From JBKBKN01 sp046294625 (lineage in GTDB: Bacteria; Bacteroidota; Bacteroidia; M30B66), in contig JBKBKN010000008.1 of the NCBI GenBank assembly GCA_046294625.1, positions 1-64,000 of the forward strand: 64,000 bases of DNA, read 5' to 3'. The translations under genes and the position numbers were made by a program. The stretch's first letter is position 1. The number at the start of each line of letters is the position of its first letter. The notes below the pieces were generated by a model. The model was not told the DNA's origin. It saw nothing but the letters and a program-made list of their open reading frames with translations, and did no database searches. Positions 1 through 8,245 of the stretch are shown here, piece by piece.

Positions 1-217
1 GATTGGAATTGAAACAATCACTAGATCGGGGTTACCCCAACTAAATCAAATAGTTCGGCACATTCTTCACCTCCTATTGATTAATTTGGGTTAAAGCAGC
101 GATGAAAAAAACCAAAGGCAAAGCATTGCATTAGATTTATCCTGTTGATACGATTCCGTTGGCAAAACGTGATCAATCTCACCCGACAGCTTTCAACCTT
201 AGAATAAAAGCTACTGC
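1..217. other. non-coding stretch at window start
   Basis: No supported gene. The stretch lies downstream of the minus-strand TonB-plug gene. I looked for a continuation of that gene as a receptor barrel and found none: its frame stops at 218 and the following sequence does not read as barrel. A short CGGGGTTACCCC-like inverted repeat near position 28 is too weak to call a terminator. Confidence 0.5.
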
Positions 218-910
218 TTATTGAAAACTCTTGGTGGTGATATAAACCACGCCTGATGTAGTATCGCCAAACTCGGCCGGTATGCCCCCGGTAATAACAA
301 CTACTTCTTGTATGCCCATTTGCGGAACAAAGGCTTCACCTATCACCTTCACCCCATCGATCATATAAAGGGAGGCATCGCCTCGACTTCCACTAAAATT
401 AAGCGGCCCTCCCGGCCTTGTTTGCACCACACGAGGCACAAATGTGGCTATGGCTTCAATAGGCCCACGCTCCATGGCTGTAGTCATGATTTCTTTGGCT
501 TCTATGGTCACCAGGGTGCTGGGGGTGTGCGGCCCAATTGGATTTCGAAATTGCTCGTAGTATTTTGGACGTATCAACACTTCTTTAAGCGTGCTCGGCA
601 CAATACTGATGTTGATGTAAGAAATTTGCTCGTTGTTGATCACGACATTTTTCACAATTTGGGTGTGATAACCGGTGCGTTGAAAAATCGCTTCGTATTT
701 TCCGGGAGGAACGCGTTTGATAATATATTCCCCTTTATCATCGGTAAATGCTTGGAATTGTGCCACTCCGGATTGTAGCGTTACGGAAACCATTTCAAGC
801 GGTTCGTTTGAAAGTGAATCTTTCACCTGCCCACGAAGTTCTCCGTTAGCGGCATGGCCGATACTTATCCCGAATAGCAGCAGTCCAATAATTTGCAAAA
901 TGGTCTTCAT
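218..910 (-). CDS. standalone carboxypeptidase-regulatory-like / TonB plug domain protein
   Basis: This is a 230-residue envelope protein. Residues 1-20 form a signal peptide (MKTILQ... ending near GHA). Residues about 24-108 resemble the carboxypeptidase-regulatory-like beta-sandwich found at the N-terminus of Bacteroidota TonB receptors. Residues about 125-228 resemble a TonB-receptor plug and end in the typical EFGDTTSGVVYITT signature. The protein then stops, so the roughly 500-700 residue beta-barrel of a true receptor is missing. It cannot form a transport channel by itself. It may be a periplasmic or secreted plug-like protein, or the remnant of a receptor. The ATG start is supported by a signal peptide and a -7 element 38 bp upstream. 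Substrate and partner are unknown. Confidence 0.8.
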   Translation of the reverse strand: MKTILQIIGLLLFGISIGHAANGELRGQVKDSLSNEPLEMVSVTLQSGVAQFQAFTDDKGEYIIKRVPPGKYEAIFQRTGYHTQIVKNVVINNEQISYINISIVPSTLKEVLIRPKYYEQFRNPIGPHTPSTLVTIEAKEIMTTAMERGPIEAIATFVPRVVQTRPGGPLNFSGSRGDASLYMIDGVKVIGEAFVPQMGIQEVVVITGGIPAEFGDTTSGVVYITTKSFQ

Positions 911-947
911 GAATTTTAGTTTTTAGTTGAACAATCAATCGCTTCTT

Positions 948-955
948 CAAAATTA
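948..955 (-). promoter_or_regulatory. -7 promoter element (TAATTTTG) for the TonB-plug gene
   Basis: Read on the minus strand this is TAATTTTG, a perfect match to the Bacteroidota -7 consensus TAnnTTTG, 38 bp before the start codon at 910. No TTG lies at the ideal 17-23 bp spacing; the nearest are 14 and 26 bp away. Confidence 0.5.
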
Positions 956-983
956 TCCCACTCTTTTGCCAACTAAAAGTACA

Positions 984-1010
984 AATAAAGCGGCTTATCG
1001 CCGCTTTATT
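984..1010 (-). terminator. hairpin terminator after the heavy-metal-associated protein gene
   Basis: AATAAAGCGGC and GCCGCTTTATT form a perfect 11-bp stem with a 5-nt loop. Read on the minus strand the 3' arm ends in a T-rich tract. It lies 91 bp downstream of the stop codon of the gene ending at 1102 and upstream of the next minus-strand promoter, so it probably insulates the two genes. Confidence 0.6.
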
Positions 1011-1101
1011 GATTCGCATTCTTTAAATTTTTTGTGAGTTGATTTTCCCTACATCATGGCTTTGGGCATGATAAGTTTAGTTCTGTTGAGCACTGCTGAG
1101 C

Positions 1102-1461
1102 TTAATCTTTTTGAGCCAATACCACTTTAGCAGTATATAAGCCTCCACCGATGGATTCTATGGTTTCAATTACCTCTTCGGGATTGGTAACTCTTTCGTC
1201 ATAAGCCACCTCAGCGGTAGCATTTTCGAAGTCTATCTGAATGGATTGAATACCTTCCATTTTGGCAACTTTCTTCTCTATAGCATTTTTGCAACCCACT
1301 TCGCAGGTCATTCCTTCAATTTCCATAACCACTGTTTTAACATCCGGTTCATTGCTTGCAGCATCATTTTTAGCTGTATTGCTGCATGATGTTGCAATAA
1401 TCATGATAACTAAACAGACTATGGCTACTTGTGATTTCATTAATATATTCTTCATAAACAT
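1102..1461 (-). CDS. heavy-metal-associated (HMA) domain lipoprotein
   Basis: A 119-residue protein with a lipoprotein signal peptide: hydrophobic stretch, then lipobox IATSC, with cysteine near residue 26. Residues about 43-112 form a ferredoxin-like HMA fold of the MerP/CopZ type that binds Cu(I) or other soft metals. The metal loop reads GMTCEVGC, which is C-x3-C rather than the usual C-x2-C. It is probably a periplasm-facing metal chaperone or scavenger, but no metal ATPase or efflux gene is adjacent. The start may be the ATG at 1461 or the one at 1455 (MKNILMK...); both fit the upstream promoter. Confidence 0.85.
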   Translation of the reverse strand: MFMKNILMKSQVAIVCLVIMIIATSCSNTAKNDAASNEPDVKTVVMEIEGMTCEVGCKNAIEKKVAKMEGIQSIQIDFENATAEVAYDERVTNPEEVIETIESIGGGLYTAKVVLAQKD

Positions 1462-1476
1462 GTTTTTTTAATGTGA

Positions 1477-1509
1477 CAAATTTAAGTATTAAAATGTTCA
1501 TGTGGTCAA
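1477..1509 (-). promoter_or_regulatory. promoter of the HMA lipoprotein gene
   Basis: On the minus strand, TTG (1509-1507) is followed after 22 bp by TAAATTTG (1484-1477). This matches the Bacteroidota TTG / TAnnTTTG arrangement. The -7 element ends 15 bp before the start codon at 1461. Confidence 0.6.
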
Positions 1510-1546
1510 ATTGAACCTGCAGTAAACAAAATTCCGTCAAATCGCT

Positions 1547-1554
1547 TAATTTTG
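1547..1554 (+). promoter_or_regulatory. -7 promoter element (TAATTTTG) for the E2 acyltransferase gene
   Basis: TAATTTTG matches TAnnTTTG and ends 21 bp before the ATG at 1576. A TTG start at 1552 would fall inside this element, which is why I reject that longer frame. Confidence 0.6.
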
Positions 1555-1575
1555 CCGCAAAATCATCAGAAAAGC

Positions 1576-2889
1576 ATGGCCGTATTCGAACTTATCATGC
1601 CCAAAATGGGAGAAAGCGTGGCAGAAGCCACTATCATTAAATGGTTAAAAAAACCAGGAGATCAAATAGAAGAAGATGAACCGGTTCTGGAAATTGCCAC
1701 CGATAAGGTAGATTCAGAAATTCCATCGCCAGTAGCCGGTGTGCTCACAGAAATTCTTTTTGAAGAAGGCCAAACCATACAGGTGAACCATGTGATTGCT
1801 AAAATCAATACCTCGGGCGAAGCGCCAGTAGTGATTGCAAGTCCGGCTGCGGGTGCGGTGAAGGCAGAAGCTGAAGTGAAAAGCCCTGCGCAAGAAGCCG
1901 AAGCGCTGATGAGCGCAGGTGCAGAAATTGTGAATCAGCCCGGAGGACGTTTTTATTCTCCGCTGGTGAAAAGCATTGCCAAGCAAGAAAATATTTCTTT
2001 CGAAGAACTGGAAAGTATTCCGGGAACAGGTAAGGACGGACGCCTGACCAAGGAAGACCTGATGGCCTATTTGCCCAACAGAAATGGTAAAGGCGAACAA
2101 AAACCTGCAGTGCAGCCAACACCTGCACCAAGCCCAAGTGCAGCTCCTAAAATGCAAGCTCCGGCAGTATCTGTTTCAGGCGGGGACGAAATCATCGAAA
2201 TGGACCGCATGCGCAAGCTCATTGCAGACCATATGGTGATGTCGAAACAAGTGTCACCGCATGTGACTTCGTTTGTTGAAGCCGATGTAACCAATATGGT
2301 GCTTTGGAGAGAGAAAGTGAAATCGGCCTTCGAAAAGAAAGAAGGAGAAAAAATCACCTTCACCCCCATCATTATGGAAGCTGTGGCAAAAGCCATTCGT
2401 GATTTCCCAATGATTAATATTTCGGTGAGCGGAACCAATATCATCAAACGCAAAAACATTAACATTGGAATGGCTACTGCCCTACCTTCGGGAAATCTGA
2501 TTGTGCCTGTGATTAAAGATGCTGATCAAATGAACCTTGTTGGCTTAACCAAAAAAGTGAATGATCTCGCCGCACGTGCACGCAATAATAAGCTCTCACC
2601 GGATGAAATCCAGGGAGGCACATTCACCATCACCAATGTAGGTTCTTTTGGTAATGTGATGGGCACACCCATCATCAACCAACCTCAAGTGGCTATCATG
2701 GCAGTTGGGGTGATTAAGAAAAAACCTGCTGTACTCGAAACCCCACAAGGAGATGTGATTGCGATTCGCCACATGATGTTCTGCTCTTTGTCCTACGATC
2801 ACCGCGTGGTGGACGGATCACTTGGCGGTAGTTTTCTACGCAGGGTGGCTGATTATCTCGAATCTTTTGACATCAATCGTGCCTTATGA
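1576..2889 (+). CDS. 2-oxo acid dehydrogenase E2 component (lipoyl acyltransferase)
   Basis: The acyltransferase core of a 2-oxo acid dehydrogenase complex, which moves an acyl group from a lipoyl arm to CoA. Residues 1-75 form a lipoyl domain with lipoylation lysine K44 in EIATDKVDSE. An Ala/Pro-rich linker leads to an E3-binding domain (about 122-163, containing GKDGRLTKEDL). After a second linker comes the catalytic domain (about 205-437), with the active-site histidine and aspartate in SYDHRVVDG (H409, D413). The sequence fits branched-chain or 2-oxoglutarate E2 subunits of Bacteroidota. Substrate cannot be fixed because E1 and E3 genes are not adjacent. The ATG at 1576 gives the standard MAVFELIMPKMGES start. 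It overlaps the next gene by 4 bp. Confidence 0.92.
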   Translation: MAVFELIMPKMGESVAEATIIKWLKKPGDQIEEDEPVLEIATDKVDSEIPSPVAGVLTEILFEEGQTIQVNHVIAKINTSGEAPVVIASPAAGAVKAEAEVKSPAQEAEALMSAGAEIVNQPGGRFYSPLVKSIAKQENISFEELESIPGTGKDGRLTKEDLMAYLPNRNGKGEQKPAVQPTPAPSPSAAPKMQAPAVSVSGGDEIIEMDRMRKLIADHMVMSKQVSPHVTSFVEADVTNMVLWREKVKSAFEKKEGEKITFTPIIMEAVAKAIRDFPMINISVSGTNIIKRKNINIGMATALPSGNLIVPVIKDADQMNLVGLTKKVNDLAARARNNKLSPDEIQGGTFTITNVGSFGNVMGTPIINQPQVAIMAVGVIKKKPAVLETPQGDVIAIRHMMFCSLSYDHRVVDGSLGGSFLRRVADYLESFDINRAL

Positions 2890-3716
2890 GTATCACGCTC
2901 AACCTGAAAAAGCCAATTATCTTCTTCGATCTTGAGGCCACCGGCACTAACGTGTCCACCGACCGTATAGTAGAGATTTGCGCTTTGAAAATCAATCCTG
3001 ATCAAACACAGGAAATGCGCACCAAACGCATTAATCCTACCATTCCAATCCCATTAGAAGCTTCTTTAGTACATGGAATCTATGATGAGGACGTGAAAGA
3101 TGCCCCTACTTTCAAAGCAATTTCCCGCGCACTATTGGACTTTATAGGCAATGCAGATTTGGCAGGATATAATTCTAACAAATATGATGTTCCGATGCTG
3201 ATCGAAGAATTTGCTCGTGCGGGAATTGATTTTTCGATGGAAAACCGTCGTTTGGTCGATGTCCAAAACATTTTTCATCAAATGGAGCAACGCACCTTGT
3301 CTGCTGCCTACAAGTTTTATTGTGGCAAAGATCATGTCGGAGCGCATGGAGCCGAAGCAGATGTAATCGCTACCTACGAAGTACTACTCGCTCAGGTAGA
3401 AAAGTATAAGAACGCAGAATACAAAGACAAAAGCGGCAAGGTTTCAAAGCCGGTGCAAAACGATATTCAGGCCTTATCCGATTTCACCACTAATTCCGAC
3501 TGGGCCGATTTAGCAGGTCGTATTGCCTTTGATAAAGATGGAAAAGAAATTTTCAATTTCGGCAAACACAAAGGCAAACGTGTCGAAGACGTTTTCAAAG
3601 TGGAGCCCAGTTATTATGACTGGATGATGAATGGCGACTTTACCACATCTACCAAGCGTGTGATCGAAAAAATCAAAACACGCGGACTCGTCGAGAAATT
3701 TAATAAGGGGAGTTGA
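2886..3716 (+). CDS. DnaQ-like DEDDh 3'-5' exonuclease with ExoX-like C-terminal domain
   Basis: A 276-residue exonuclease. Motif I is FFDLEATG (D15, E17). The DEDDh motif III lies in HGAEADVIAT, with catalytic His and Asp. This domain removes 3' nucleotides from DNA or RNA using two metal ions, as in the DNA polymerase III epsilon subunit. The C-terminal part (about 215-270: NFGKHKGKRVEDV, YYDWM) resembles the small domain found behind ExoX-like nucleases. It lacks a polymerase or a UvrC-like nuclease fusion. The ATG overlaps the TGA of the E2 gene (ATGA), which implies translational coupling, although I know of no functional link between the two. Confidence 0.88.
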   Translation: MSITLNLKKPIIFFDLEATGTNVSTDRIVEICALKINPDQTQEMRTKRINPTIPIPLEASLVHGIYDEDVKDAPTFKAISRALLDFIGNADLAGYNSNKYDVPMLIEEFARAGIDFSMENRRLVDVQNIFHQMEQRTLSAAYKFYCGKDHVGAHGAEADVIATYEVLLAQVEKYKNAEYKDKSGKVSKPVQNDIQALSDFTTNSDWADLAGRIAFDKDGKEIFNFGKHKGKRVEDVFKVEPSYYDWMMNGDFTTSTKRVIEKIKTRGLVEKFNKGS

Positions 3717-3919
3717 TGAAAATTGGCGATTGCCTTTTGGCTTGATGCTATTATCTACTGGCAAAATACGATTTGCGGTTCGATAAAGTTTAACCACAAA
3801 GAACACCAAGTTAAGAACAGAGAACATAGAACATTAATCAAGCTGATCGCCTGACGAAATTGACTGTTAGTTTGACTTCAGAATGAAATGGAGATTTGTT
3901 GATAAATGCTTGATGATGC

Positions 3920-3985
3920 CACCCCTCCGGGGTTTTGATTGGTAATCGCATCGTTTGGCTATAATAATTTCACCCCTTCGATATT
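3920..3985. repeat. two decayed copies of a CACCCC(T/C)TCCGGGG-type intergenic repeat
   Basis: CACCCCTCCGG at 3920 and CACCCCTTCG at 3971 are 51 bp apart. The first copy forms the small hairpin ACCCC-TCC-GGGGT followed by TTTT. The intervening CTATAATAATTTCACCCCTTCG wording is of a kind I have seen as a dispersed intergenic repeat in other Bacteroidota. The second copy is degraded after CCCCTTCG. Confidence 0.4.
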
Positions 3986-4144
3986 GGAGTATTTTGTGAG
4001 TATTGAGTTATTGCAATTTTTTGAAGGAAAAAGCCTTTGCGCGATTTGCGAACTTAGCGGTAAGGTAAAGTTTTACTACAACAAAAGTCGCGAAAAAGCC
4101 TAAAACACGAGCGTACAATTTATCTTACCTGCCTTAACAAAATT

Positions 4145-4173
4145 TTGCATTTCAACTTTGCTTTGTACCTTGC
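4145..4173 (+). promoter_or_regulatory. probable promoter of the TonB receptor gene
   Basis: TTG at 4145-4147 is followed after 18 bp by TACCTTGC (4166-4173), close to TAnnTTTG with one T missing. If it is used, transcription starts after the GTG at 4174, so the ATG at 4186 or 4192 is the likelier start. Confidence 0.4.
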
Positions 4174-4185
4174 GTGAAAATATCG

Positions 4186-6648
4186 ATGTGTATGACCAAA
4201 TCTTTACCCATTCATTTTAGCCTGTTGTTGTGTTTATGGGCTATTGCGGCAGCTGCACAAAATGGAACGCTTAGCGGAAAAGTAAAAGACGCCAAAACAG
4301 GTGAAACGCTAATCGGTGCTTCGGTGATCCTGAAAAGCGACCCTTCAAAAGGTGCGGGTTCCGATGTAAATGGTGATTATCAATTCAGTTTACCATCAGG
4401 TGCCCATATAATTGTTGCCAAATCTGTTGGTTATGCCGACAAAGAGCTGAATGTGAATATCAAAGCAGGAGAAACAACTACGATAAACATCAATCTCGAA
4501 AGTAAAATGCAAGAGCTAAAGACTTTTGTAACCTCAGCATCGAAATTCGAACAGGAAGTAGAGCGCATTACCGTGAGCTTAGAAGTGCTCAAGCCTAATA
4601 TTATCGAAAACAAAAATACCACCGCCATGGATGAAGCGTTGATGCAAGTACCGGGTGTGCAAATTGTGGATAATGAGCCCCAAATTCGAAGTGGAAGTGG
4701 TTTTAGTTTTGGAGCCGGCAGCCGTGTGCTTATCATGGTGGATGATTTGCCTTTGCTTTCGGGCGATGCAGGCCGTCCAAGCTGGGGTTTTCTTCCGGTG
4801 GAAAATGTGGAACAGGTCGAAGTGATTAAAGGTGCATCTTCGGTGCTTTATGGTTCGGCTGCCACAAGCGGCGTAATCAATATTCGCACTGCCTATCCAA
4901 AAGCCGAACCGAGAACTAAGTTTCAGGTATTCAACGGCATTTACATGAACCCGCAAAACAAAGAAGCAATTTATTGGGGCAAGAGAAATCCCTTTTACAA
5001 TGGCATCAACTTCATGCACTCACGAAGAATCGGTCAACTCGACCTAGTGATTGGAGGCAATGTGTTTAACGACAACAGCTACATCGGACCGCCACCGATT
5101 GACACCACAGGGCCTAATTTTAATCCGCTTGCGGAACAAAGGGGACAATATGAAAACCGCGCTCGACTGAATGCCAACCTGCGCTATAGAAGCAAAAAAG
5201 TTTCCGGACTGAATTATGGCGTTAATATTAATGGCATGCGTTCAAATTTTGCAGGCACGCTGGTTTGGCTTAATACAGGTGAAGGATTGTATCGTTCATT
5301 CCCCGGCGCCATCACCCAAACCCTGCAATCGGTATATAATATTGACCCGTTCATTAATTACTACCATGGCAACAGTAAACACAGCTTACGCACTCGATAT
5401 TTTTATTTGAATAACGACAATGACAACAATCAATCTAACAGATCATCGCTTATCTACACAGAATATCAATTTCAGCACAGTTTCGACGAAAATGCCGGTC
5501 TGCTTAGTAAAGCTACGATCACCGCAGGCATTGTGAACATCTACACTGATGCTTCGTCAAATCTTTACAAGGGCAACCTCGACCAGTCGATGGATTTGGA
5601 AGGAAGAAGTACTTCAGGCAATCAAGCCGCTTATGTGCAATTTGACAAAACCTTTTTTGACCGTCTAAACTTCTCTGTCGGTGCTCGATATGAACAATTT
5701 GCCATCACCTCACCGGTTTTTAACAAAGGCGATAGTACAGATATTTCCAGAGAAGGTAAACCTGTTTTTCGCACTGGAATGAACTACAAATTGCTAGAAT
5801 ACACCTTTCTTCGTGCTTCATTCGGGCAAGGCTATCGCTTCCCGACCATCGCTGAGAAGTATATCCGCACTGCAGTAGGGCCGCTAAACATTTATCCCAG
5901 CGAAGAGCTTCGCTCCGAATTTTCTTGGAATGCCGAAGTGGGCGTGAAGCAAGGATTCAAAATCGGCGAATTCAAAGGTTTTCTCGACTTAGTTTATTTT
6001 CGTCAGGAGTTCACCAATAATATTGAGTTTAATTTCGGTCAATGGGGCACCTTTGCCGATCCTTTCTTTGGGCTTGGCTTTCGCTCGCTCAATGTTGGTC
6101 GCACAAGAGTTTCCGGCACCGAAGTCAGCATCATGGGACAGGGCAAGATTGGCAATGTGAGCATTATGACCCTAGCAGGATACACTTATACCTTGCCGGT
6201 GGCATTGGAGCCCGATTTGGTCTATGCCATACCCACCTCAAGCTTATTTAAACCGGTTACCTATAACAACTCCAGTTCCGACACCACCAACAATATTTTG
6301 AAGTATCGCTTTCAACATCTGGTTAAGGCAGATATTGAATTGGGCTATAAGGCGCTTAGTTTTGGTTTGAGTTTCCGCTACAACAGCTTTATGCAAAATA
6401 TTGACCGCATTTTCGAAGACCTCGACAACCCCAATGCTATCCCTTCTTTGCCTACCGGAATCAGGCAATATCGTCAAGACAATAACAAAGGTGATTATGT
6501 GTTCGATTTAAGGTTTTCAGTGCAGATGAACACAATCAATCGGGTAGCCGTGGTGGTAAACAACCTCTTGAACAGAGAATATACCATCCGCCCCTTAGTG
6601 ATTGAAGCACCCAGAACTTTTGCCATCACCTACACGGCTGATTTTTAG
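4186..6648 (+). CDS. TonB-dependent outer-membrane receptor
   Basis: A receptor of about 820 residues. A signal peptide ends near AAAAQN. A carboxypeptidase-regulatory-like domain follows (about 25-105: GTLSGKVKDAKTGETLIGASV). The plug domain (about 120-235) carries NEPQIRSGSGFSFGAGSRVLIMVDDLPLL and ends in YGSAATSGVINIRT. The remainder is a beta-barrel ending in an aromatic-rich strand (TFAITYTADF). It should take up a ligand driven by the TonB-ExbBD proton-motive system. No SusD-like partner is adjacent, so a glycan is not specifically suggested; siderophore, cobalamin or metal uptake are alternatives. GTG 4174, ATG 4186 and ATG 4192 are possible starts. Confidence 0.9.
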   Translation: MCMTKSLPIHFSLLLCLWAIAAAAQNGTLSGKVKDAKTGETLIGASVILKSDPSKGAGSDVNGDYQFSLPSGAHIIVAKSVGYADKELNVNIKAGETTTININLESKMQELKTFVTSASKFEQEVERITVSLEVLKPNIIENKNTTAMDEALMQVPGVQIVDNEPQIRSGSGFSFGAGSRVLIMVDDLPLLSGDAGRPSWGFLPVENVEQVEVIKGASSVLYGSAATSGVINIRTAYPKAEPRTKFQVFNGIYMNPQNKEAIYWGKRNPFYNGINFMHSRRIGQLDLVIGGNVFNDNSYIGPPPIDTTGPNFNPLAEQRGQYENRARLNANLRYRSKKVSGLNYGVNINGMRSNFAGTLVWLNTGEGLYRSFPGAITQTLQSVYNIDPFINYYHGNSKHSLRTRYFYLNNDNDNNQSNRSSLIYTEYQFQHSFDENAGLLSKATITAGIVNIYTDASSNLYKGNLDQSMDLEGRSTSGNQAAYVQFDKTFFDRLNFSVGARYEQFAITSPVFNKGDSTDISREGKPVFRTGMNYKLLEYTFLRASFGQGYRFPTIAEKYIRTAVGPLNIYPSEELRSEFSWNAEVGVKQGFKIGEFKGFLDLVYFRQEFTNNIEFNFGQWGTFADPFFGLGFRSLNVGRTRVSGTEVSIMGQGKIGNVSIMTLAGYTYTLPVALEPDLVYAIPTSSLFKPVTYNNSSSDTTNNILKYRFQHLVKADIELGYKALSFGLSFRYNSFMQNIDRIFEDLDNPNAIPSLPTGIRQYRQDNNKGDYVFDLRFSVQMNTINRVAVVVNNLLNREYTIRPLVIEAPRTFAITYTADF

Positions 6649-6695
6649 CACATTAACACATCTATTAAAATGCTTTAAAAATAGGCTGCAGGGCT

Positions 6696-6726
6696 TTGAT
6701 GATTCAGAAAAATTATTCTACGTTTG
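6696..6726 (+). promoter_or_regulatory. promoter of glutamate dehydrogenase
   Basis: TTG (6696-6698) is followed after 20 bp by TACGTTTG (6719-6726), an excellent Bacteroidota promoter. The ATG at 6760 lies 33 bp downstream. A TTG start at 6724 would lie inside the -7 element and is rejected. Confidence 0.65.
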
Positions 6727-6759
6727 TCCACATTAAAAATCATCATAAAGCATCCCAAT

Positions 6760-8187
6760 ATGGCAGATATTACAGAAAAACGAGAAGGTGACTTTTTTAG
6801 CGACGTTCTCAAGTATTTCGACCGTGCAGCAAAATTTGTTGATGTTGCTCCGGGCATTTTAGAGCAAATTAAATACTGTAACAGTGTTTACCGCATGCGT
6901 TTCCCGGTGAAAATCGGTAACGACTATCAAGTGATTGAAGCCTATCGTGTGGAACACAGCCATCACAAACTTCCAACTAAAGGTGGTATTCGTTTTTCTA
7001 CGGCTGTGAATCAAGATGAAGTTATGGCCTTGGCTGCCTTGATGACTTATAAATGTGCGATTGTGGATGTGCCGTTTGGTGGCGCAAAAGGGGGAATCAA
7101 AGTTAGCCCGCGTAAGTTGTCTGCAGAAGAGATGGAGCGTATCACACGCCGCTACACTGCTGAGTTGATTAAGAAAAACTTCATTGGCGCGGGCATTGAT
7201 GTGCCGGCACCCGACTATGGTTCAGGCGAGCGCGAAATGGCTTGGATTGTTGATACTTACGGAGCTTTTAATCCTAACGATATTAATGCATTGGCTTGCG
7301 TAACCGGAAAACCGGTGAGCCAGGGCGGCATCAGAGGTAGAAAAGAAGCCACCGGCCTAGGCGTGTTCTATGGTGTGAGAGAAGCTTTATCTATCAAAGA
7401 AGATTGCGATAAAATGGGCCTGACTACAGGCATTCAAGGAAAAAGAATTGTGATTCAGGGTTTTGGTAATGTGGGTTACCACTCCGCCAAATTTTTCTAC
7501 GAAGCGGGAGCAAAAATTATTGCCATTGCTGAATGGGATGGTGCAATCTATAATCCTGATGGACTTGACATTCCAGCATTGCTGGAGCACAGAAACCAGA
7601 CTGGTAGCATCACCAATTTTTCTGGTGCTACTGCGTTGAAAGACAAATATGACGCACTGGAGTTAGAATGTGATGTGTTGGTGCCAGCTGCACTCGAAAA
7701 TCAGGTTAACAAAGACAATGTAGATCGAATCAAATGCAAAATCATTGCTGAAGCAGCCAATGGACCTGTTACACCGGAAGCAGAAGAAGTGCTCAACAAA
7801 AAAGGTGTTATCGTTATCCCTGATATTTTCTTGAATGCGGGTGGTGTTACTGTTTCCTATTTCGAATGGCTTAAGAATCTTTCGCATGTGCGTTTTGGCC
7901 GCTTGGGTAAGCGATACGAAGACGGCATGAACCGCAATGTGATAGGCCTGATGGAAGAAATGACCGGAAAAACGGCTACTAACGTACAGAGAAACTTAAT
8001 TGAGCGCGGTGCCGATGAGCAAGACTTGGTTTACTCCGGCCTGGAAGAAACCATGATCAATGCCTATCATGCCATCAGAAACGAATTGGTGAATAATCCT
8101 GAAATACCCGATTTAAGAACAGCAGCGTTCGTGGTAGCCATTAAAAAGATTGCCACATCATACAATACTTTGGGTGTGTTCCCATAA
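6760..8187 (+). CDS. Glu/Leu/Phe/Val dehydrogenase (glutamate dehydrogenase)
   Basis: A 475-residue enzyme of the amino-acid dehydrogenase family that interconverts glutamate and 2-oxoglutarate plus ammonia with NAD(P). The N-terminal dimerisation/catalytic domain contains KGGIRFS and VPFGGAKGGI with the catalytic lysine, then DVPAPDYGSGEREM. The C-terminal Rossmann domain contains the nucleotide loop GFGNVG. EAANGPVTPEAEEVL and NAGGVTVSYFEW are classic family signatures. Coenzyme preference is not decided by inspection. It is a single-gene unit with its own promoter and a strong terminator. Close relatives act on branched-chain amino acids, but the length and motifs favour glutamate. Confidence 0.92.
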   Translation: MADITEKREGDFFSDVLKYFDRAAKFVDVAPGILEQIKYCNSVYRMRFPVKIGNDYQVIEAYRVEHSHHKLPTKGGIRFSTAVNQDEVMALAALMTYKCAIVDVPFGGAKGGIKVSPRKLSAEEMERITRRYTAELIKKNFIGAGIDVPAPDYGSGEREMAWIVDTYGAFNPNDINALACVTGKPVSQGGIRGRKEATGLGVFYGVREALSIKEDCDKMGLTTGIQGKRIVIQGFGNVGYHSAKFFYEAGAKIIAIAEWDGAIYNPDGLDIPALLEHRNQTGSITNFSGATALKDKYDALELECDVLVPAALENQVNKDNVDRIKCKIIAEAANGPVTPEAEEVLNKKGVIVIPDIFLNAGGVTVSYFEWLKNLSHVRFGRLGKRYEDGMNRNVIGLMEEMTGKTATNVQRNLIERGADEQDLVYSGLEETMINAYHAIRNELVNNPEIPDLRTAAFVVAIKKIATSYNTLGVFP

Positions 8188-8206
8188 TTTTGGTTTAGGT
8201 TAGGTT

Positions 8207-8245
8207 AAAAAAGCCCTGCACATCTATGCTGCAGGGCTTTTTTTT
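8207..8245. terminator. bidirectional terminator between glutamate dehydrogenase and the NusG-like gene
   Basis: AAAAAAGCCCTGCA and TGCAGGGCTTTTTT form a 14-bp stem with a 9-nt loop, with A and T tracts on the two sides. It therefore works as an intrinsic terminator in both directions. The stop codon of the minus-strand NusG-like gene (8224-8226) lies in the loop. Confidence 0.85.

Larger units (their letters stand above)
3717..4185. other. gene-free intergenic region with degenerate repeats
   Basis: About 470 bp with no credible gene on either strand. It contains a CACCCC-type repeat pair (3920 and 3971), an AACCACAAAGAACACCAAG element (3792-3810) and a CCTTTGCG...TTTGCGAACTTAGCGG element (4034-4063), which look like decayed members of intergenic repeat families. 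The last 45 bp hold the probable promoter of the TonB receptor gene. Confidence 0.6.

Noticed and set aside
308..926. Plus-strand frames opposite the TonB-plug gene
   Set aside because: They are shadows on the opposite strand of a clear signal-peptide/plug gene, with no recognisable domains.
1552..1575. TTG start for the E2 gene
   Set aside because: The TTG is the TTTG of the -7 element TAATTTTG. The ATG at 1576 gives the normal lipoyl-domain start. The same reasoning removes TTG starts at 6724, 21909, 36569 and 60852.
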